64,000 nucleotides of DNA from Aeromicrobium fastidiosum (GTDB lineage Bacteria; Actinomycetota; Actinomycetes; Propionibacteriales; Nocardioidaceae), in the NCBI RefSeq assembly GCF_017876595.1, contig NZ_JAGIOG010000001.1:1612001-1676000 (forward strand), given 5' to 3'. Below the pieces are notes generated by a model. That model made no database searches. It was not told where the DNA came from and saw nothing but the letters and a program-made list of their open reading frames with translations. The position numbers and the translations under genes are program-made. Positions 60,674 to 64,000 of this stretch are shown here, in pieces (the stretch's first letter is position 1; each line of letters begins with the position of its first letter).

Positions 60674-63537
60674 GCGGTGGCCCTTTCGGCACCGGCGGCA
60701 CGGTCGGCATCGGCCTCGATCTGGTGGTCGATGCCGCCGCCCAGGCTGCGCAGCACGTCGAGCGCCAGCCCGATGACCACGAGGTAGACGCCAACGTCGA
60801 AGAACACCGAGGTCACGAGGTGCAGCGTGCCGAGAACGGGGATGTGGACGTCGACGATCGCGCTCTGCAGCACGCCGCCGCCCAGCAGCGTCGGGATGAG
60901 CCCGGAGAGCGCGGCCGTGGCCAGGCCGATGCCCAGCACGACGCCCGCGTCGATGGGGGCGGCCTCGTCGAGCTCGGCACGACCGCCCGCGAGGTAGCGG
61001 ATCATGAGGGCGAGGCCGGCGACCAGGCCACCGGCGAAGCCGCCGCCGGGCAGGTTGTGGCCGACCAGCATGAGGTAGACCGAGAACACCATGACGGTGT
61101 GGAAGATCAGCCGGGTCACGACCTCGAAGACGACCGAGCGGCGGGCGTCGGTCGACGGTCGACCCGCCCGCAGCCAGCGGCCGTTGGCGCTCGGGTCGGA
61201 GCCGATCGTGGGCTCGGCGCGGCGTGGGCGTCCGGACCGGTCGGTGATGAGGAAGATCAGGCTCGCGACGCCCGTGGCCGCGACGACCAGCACCGACAGC
61301 TCGCCGAGCGTGTCCCAGGCGCGGATGTCGACGAGCGTCACGTTGACGATGTTGTCGCCGCCGCCGTACTCGACGGCGGGCTTGGCGAAGCCGTCGGAGA
61401 CGGGACGTGCGGTGCGTGCGTTGGCCGCGACGAGGGCGAACCCCGCCACCGCGGTGCCGGTCGCGACGCCGATCGCGACCCTGACCCAGCGCGCGACGTT
61501 GAACGGCCGGTCGGAGAAGAACGGTGGCAGCCGGCGCAGCACCAGCACGAACGTCACGAGCAGGAACGTCTCGACGAGGATCTGCGTCAGCGCGAGGTCG
61601 GGCGCACCGTGCGCGACGAACAGAAGGGCGGTGCCGTAACCCGTGATACCCACCAGCAGGACGGCGCGCAGACGCCGGCGAGAACGCACCGTGAGGATCG
61701 CCGCCCCACCCATCAGCACGGCCGCCGCCAGCTGGATGCGGCTGTCGGCACCGCGCACGGAGACGTCGTCCCACGCGCCCACCAGGGCGGCACCCGGCAC
61801 GAGGATCAGGACGACGAGGATCACGCCGAGGTAGATCGGGAGGGAGCCGCGCTGCGTCAGGCCGGTGACCTCGACCGACAACCGGTCGACGCCTCGCATG
61901 ATCCAGTAGTACGCGCGTTCCGCGTCCGGCACGCGCACGTGGTCGGCGACGGAGTGCTGGAGGGCCGCCACGGGCCTGCGCCACCAGAACAGCGCGAGCC
62001 CGGCGACGACGCACAGGACGGACAGCGCCAGTGCGAGGCTGAAGCCGTGCCACAGGGTCAGCTCGGCCTCGTGGGCCCCGGGCGCGAACTCCTCGGCGTA
62101 CGACATGACGCGCGGCGTGAGCCAGGGGCCGGCGAGCCCCGTGACCACGGTCAGCACCGCGAGGACGACGGGTGCCGCCTGGAAGCCGGGCGAGAAGTCC
62201 TTGGGCATGCAGGCCGGCTGGCCGGGCTTGGTCGCGAAGATGCCCCACACGAAGCGGGCGCTGTAGGCGACGGTCAGGATGCTGCCCGCGACGATGCCGG
62301 CGAGGGCCAGCACCGACCATCCGCCCCAGCCGAGGTCGTCGCCGAGGTCGGCGAAGGCCGCGAAGCCCGCCTCCTTTGCGGTGAAGCCGAACAGCGGCGG
62401 CAGTCCGGCCATCGAGCCCGCAGCGACGAGCGTCACGACGAACAGCGTCGGGCGTGCCTGCCGCATACCCGACAGCTCGCGCAGGTCGCGGGTGCCGACC
62501 GACCGGTCGACGATGCCGACGACGAGGAACAGGGTCGACTTGAACAGGCCGTGGGCGCACACCAGGGCGAGCCCTGCGAAGGCCGCCGAGCGGCTGCCGG
62601 CACCGACCATCGCGACGAGGAATCCGAGCTGGCTCACGGTGCCGTAGGCCAGCAGCAGCTTGACGTCGTACTGCCGCAGCGCGCGGAGCCCGCCGAGGAT
62701 CATCGTGACGATGCCGAGCCCGACCAGCACCGGCCGCCACCCGGGCACCTCGGCGAAGGACGGGGCCAGCAGCGCGATGAGGAAGATGCCGGCCTTGACC
62801 ATCGCGGCAGCGTGCAGGTAGGCGCTGACCGGGGTGGGCGCGGCCATGGCACCGGGCAGCCAGAAGTGGAACGGGGCCAGTGCCGACTTGGAGATCGCTC
62901 CGACGACGATCAGCAGCACGGCGACCGTGACGCTGCTGCCGGTCGGGGCGGCCTCGAGGATCTCCTGCAGGCGGGGGCTGCCGGCCTGGTCGGCGAGCAT
63001 CACGAGGCCCACGAGCATCGCGAGGCCGCCGAAGGTCGTGACGAGCAGCGCGTTGATCGCGGCGCGACGGTTGGCCCGGCGCTCGGGGTTGTGCCCGATC
63101 AGCAGGAACGACAGCACCGTCGTGAGCTCCCAGAAGATGTAGAGCACGTAGACGTTGTCGGACAGCACGAGCCCGAGCATCGATCCGGCGAACGCCGTCA
63201 GGACGCCCGAGAACCGCCAGATCTCGTGGTCGCCGGGCTTGAAGTACCACGTGCAGTAGACCAGCACGAGCGCCCCGACCCCCGTGACGACCAGGGCGAG
63301 GATGCCGCTGAGCGGGGTGATGACGAAGTCGAGGTCGAGCCCGATCGTGGGGATCCAGGTCAGGCGCTGGTGCTCGGGGGCACCGCCGTCGGTGACGCGG
63401 GCGACGTGCGGGAGCAGCCAGGCGAACGAGGCGGCAGGTGCCAGGGCCAGCGCGAGGAACGCTCGGCGTCCCATGAACCGGACGAGGACGGGGGCCCCCG
63501 CTGCAGCAAGAAAATGGAGCGTCAGGAGGGCAGTCAT
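60670..63537 (-). CDS. mrpA: Mrp antiporter subunit A fused to subunit B
   Basis: A 955-aa fusion. Residues 1-750 are the NuoL-like MrpA (IFWELTTVLSFLLIGHNPE, GAISKSALAPFHFWLPGAM, HGAPDLALTQILVETFLLVT). After a linker comes the MnhB domain (VFEVVTRLIFHTVMVFSVYL, GHNLPGGGFAGGLVAGLAL, LVTSVFFDVGVYLVVIGLAL). This A-B fusion is usual in actinobacteria. First gene of the six-gene operon that exports Na+ in exchange for protons. ATG at 63537 follows GGAGGG on the coding strand only weakly; the upstream frame has no support. Confidence 0.93.
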   Translation of the reverse strand: MTALLTLHFLAAAGAPVLVRFMGRRAFLALALAPAASFAWLLPHVARVTDGGAPEHQRLTWIPTIGLDLDFVITPLSGILALVVTGVGALVLVYCTWYFKPGDHEIWRFSGVLTAFAGSMLGLVLSDNVYVLYIFWELTTVLSFLLIGHNPERRANRRAAINALLVTTFGGLAMLVGLVMLADQAGSPRLQEILEAAPTGSSVTVAVLLIVVGAISKSALAPFHFWLPGAMAAPTPVSAYLHAAAMVKAGIFLIALLAPSFAEVPGWRPVLVGLGIVTMILGGLRALRQYDVKLLLAYGTVSQLGFLVAMVGAGSRSAAFAGLALVCAHGLFKSTLFLVVGIVDRSVGTRDLRELSGMRQARPTLFVVTLVAAGSMAGLPPLFGFTAKEAGFAAFADLGDDLGWGGWSVLALAGIVAGSILTVAYSARFVWGIFATKPGQPACMPKDFSPGFQAAPVVLAVLTVVTGLAGPWLTPRVMSYAEEFAPGAHEAELTLWHGFSLALALSVLCVVAGLALFWWRRPVAALQHSVADHVRVPDAERAYYWIMRGVDRLSVEVTGLTQRGSLPIYLGVILVVLILVPGAALVGAWDDVSVRGADSRIQLAAAVLMGGAAILTVRSRRRLRAVLLVGITGYGTALLFVAHGAPDLALTQILVETFLLVTFVLVLRRLPPFFSDRPFNVARWVRVAIGVATGTAVAGFALVAANARTARPVSDGFAKPAVEYGGGDNIVNVTLVDIRAWDTLGELSVLVVAATGVASLIFLITDRSGRPRRAEPTIGSDPSANGRWLRAGRPSTDARRSVVFEVVTRLIFHTVMVFSVYLMLVGHNLPGGGFAGGLVAGLALMIRYLAGGRAELDEAAPIDAGVVLGIGLATAALSGLIPTLLGGGVLQSAIVDVHIPVLGTLHLVTSVFFDVGVYLVVIGLALDVLRSLGGGIDHQIEADADRAAGAERATA

Positions 63538-63666
63538 GGCGTCCCCCCACCCTATCGGAGGGGGTGGCGGACCGCCGAATTCGCCGATGTCGGGACAGGT
63601 GGTGCCCGTGGGGCGCACGATGGTGGTCGCTGTAGGGAGCAGCCGCCCCGGGGAGGGGGCCTCATC

Positions 63667-64000
63667 ATGCGCGATCTCATCATGCGCCGCGCCGTCGTCG
63701 TGCTCGCGACGCTGGCCGCGGCCGTCTGCGCCGGCGGTGCGCCCGCAGGAGCCGTGGGTGCCGCCGGCGCGCCCCCGGTCGAGCTGCCGGCGGCCCCGGT
63801 CGGGCTCACGTCCGCCGTGCCGCAGCCCGCGACGCTCGACCCCGTCTCGCCCTACCTGCCGCAGGTCTCGTGCAACCCCGTCGACATGGTCGGGCCCCGC
63901 ATGCTGCGCGACCTGCTGTTGAGGACGTACGGCATCGGACGTGCCGGCGGCATCTCGCGCGGCTGCACCGAGGGGTTGTCGGAGCACAGCGAGGGCCGGG
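63667..64000 (+). CDS. Secreted protein (3' end outside the window)
   Basis: The first 111 codons of an exported protein. A signal peptide covers about residues 1-28 (RRAVVVLATLAAAVCAGGAP), then a Pro/Ala linker. The mature start has VSCNPVDMVGPRMLRDLLLR, then GIGRAGGISRGCTEGLSEHS. The Cys pair and the end (SEHSEGR) resemble the conserved region of actinobacterial secreted proteins that are often followed by wall-binding repeats; function not established. ATG at 63667 lies seven bases after GGAGGGGG. It is divergent from mrpA. Confidence 0.75.
   Translation, partial: MRDLIMRRAVVVLATLAAAVCAGGAPAGAVGAAGAPPVELPAAPVGLTSAVPQPATLDPVSPYLPQVSCNPVDMVGPRMLRDLLLRTYGIGRAGGISRGCTEGLSEHSEGR

Overview
The window is 64 kb of GC-rich actinobacterial chromosome. 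Third codon positions are almost all G or C, many genes overlap by ATGA or GTGA, and there are DUF222/HNH proteins, a PASTA kinase, a type VII-type cassette and a tmsA/tmsB pair for 10-methyl fatty acids. Together these point to Nocardioidaceae, with Aeromicrobium as a reasonable guess. No 16S gene is present to confirm this.

Layout. Positions 1-3.4 kb hold a valine/leucine-type dehydrogenase (cut by the window edge), an ACT-domain malic enzyme, and an OhrR-like regulator with a membrane partner. Positions 3.5-8.2 kb are a TetR-controlled cassette (TetR, SDR, zinc alcohol dehydrogenase, UPF0303 protein) divergent from a fatty-acid-hydroxylase/sterol-desaturase family protein, then another SDR. 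Positions 8.2-17.6 kb hold housekeeping and signalling genes: MSMEG_6728 protein, DUF3140, DUF222-HNH, a Ser/Thr kinase, tRNA-Phe, M20 peptidase, RutE-like reductase, tRNA-Asp, cysteine dioxygenase plus rhodanese, and a three-gene type VII-like cassette. Positions 17.7-26.3 kb hold a TSUP permease, an MMPL transporter divergent from a two-component system, GluQ-RS with a GNAT enzyme, an SGNH hydrolase, and an AAA ATPase preceded by two palindromes.

Positions 26.4-34.0 kb are a vitamin B12 regulon. One cobalamin riboswitch precedes a BtuF-BtuC-BtuD-type importer with a [2Fe-2S] protein. A second precedes class I ribonucleotide reductase nrdAB, whose small subunit has Phe at the radical-tyrosine position. 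Positions 34.0-37.8 kb hold tRNA-Glu, a zincin, pirin, and tmsA-tmsB. Positions 37.8-47.0 kb form a cell-surface glycopolymer locus: two large two-domain glycosyltransferases, an OafA-like acyltransferase, a CDP-glycerol glycerophosphotransferase-like protein and a small membrane protein.

Positions 48.2-53.7 kb are a visibly AT-richer island. It holds a secreted C39-like peptidase, a lipoprotein, an I36 inhibitor-like protein, an ECF-type sigma factor with a membrane partner, gene-poor DNA and an IS3 transposase remnant. Just beyond it are a glycosyltransferase split by an in-frame stop and a glycosidase-like gene that has lost its end and reads into xthA antisense. From 56.4 kb to the end come exonuclease III, a six-gene Mrp Na+/H+ antiporter operon (A and B fused) and the start of a secreted protein.

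The most noteworthy signals are the paired B12 riboswitches with readable expression platforms, the tyrosine-less NrdB, the orphan type VII-like cassette, the palindrome-flanked ATPase, and a dispersed 20-21 bp repeat sitting in frame inside three genes.
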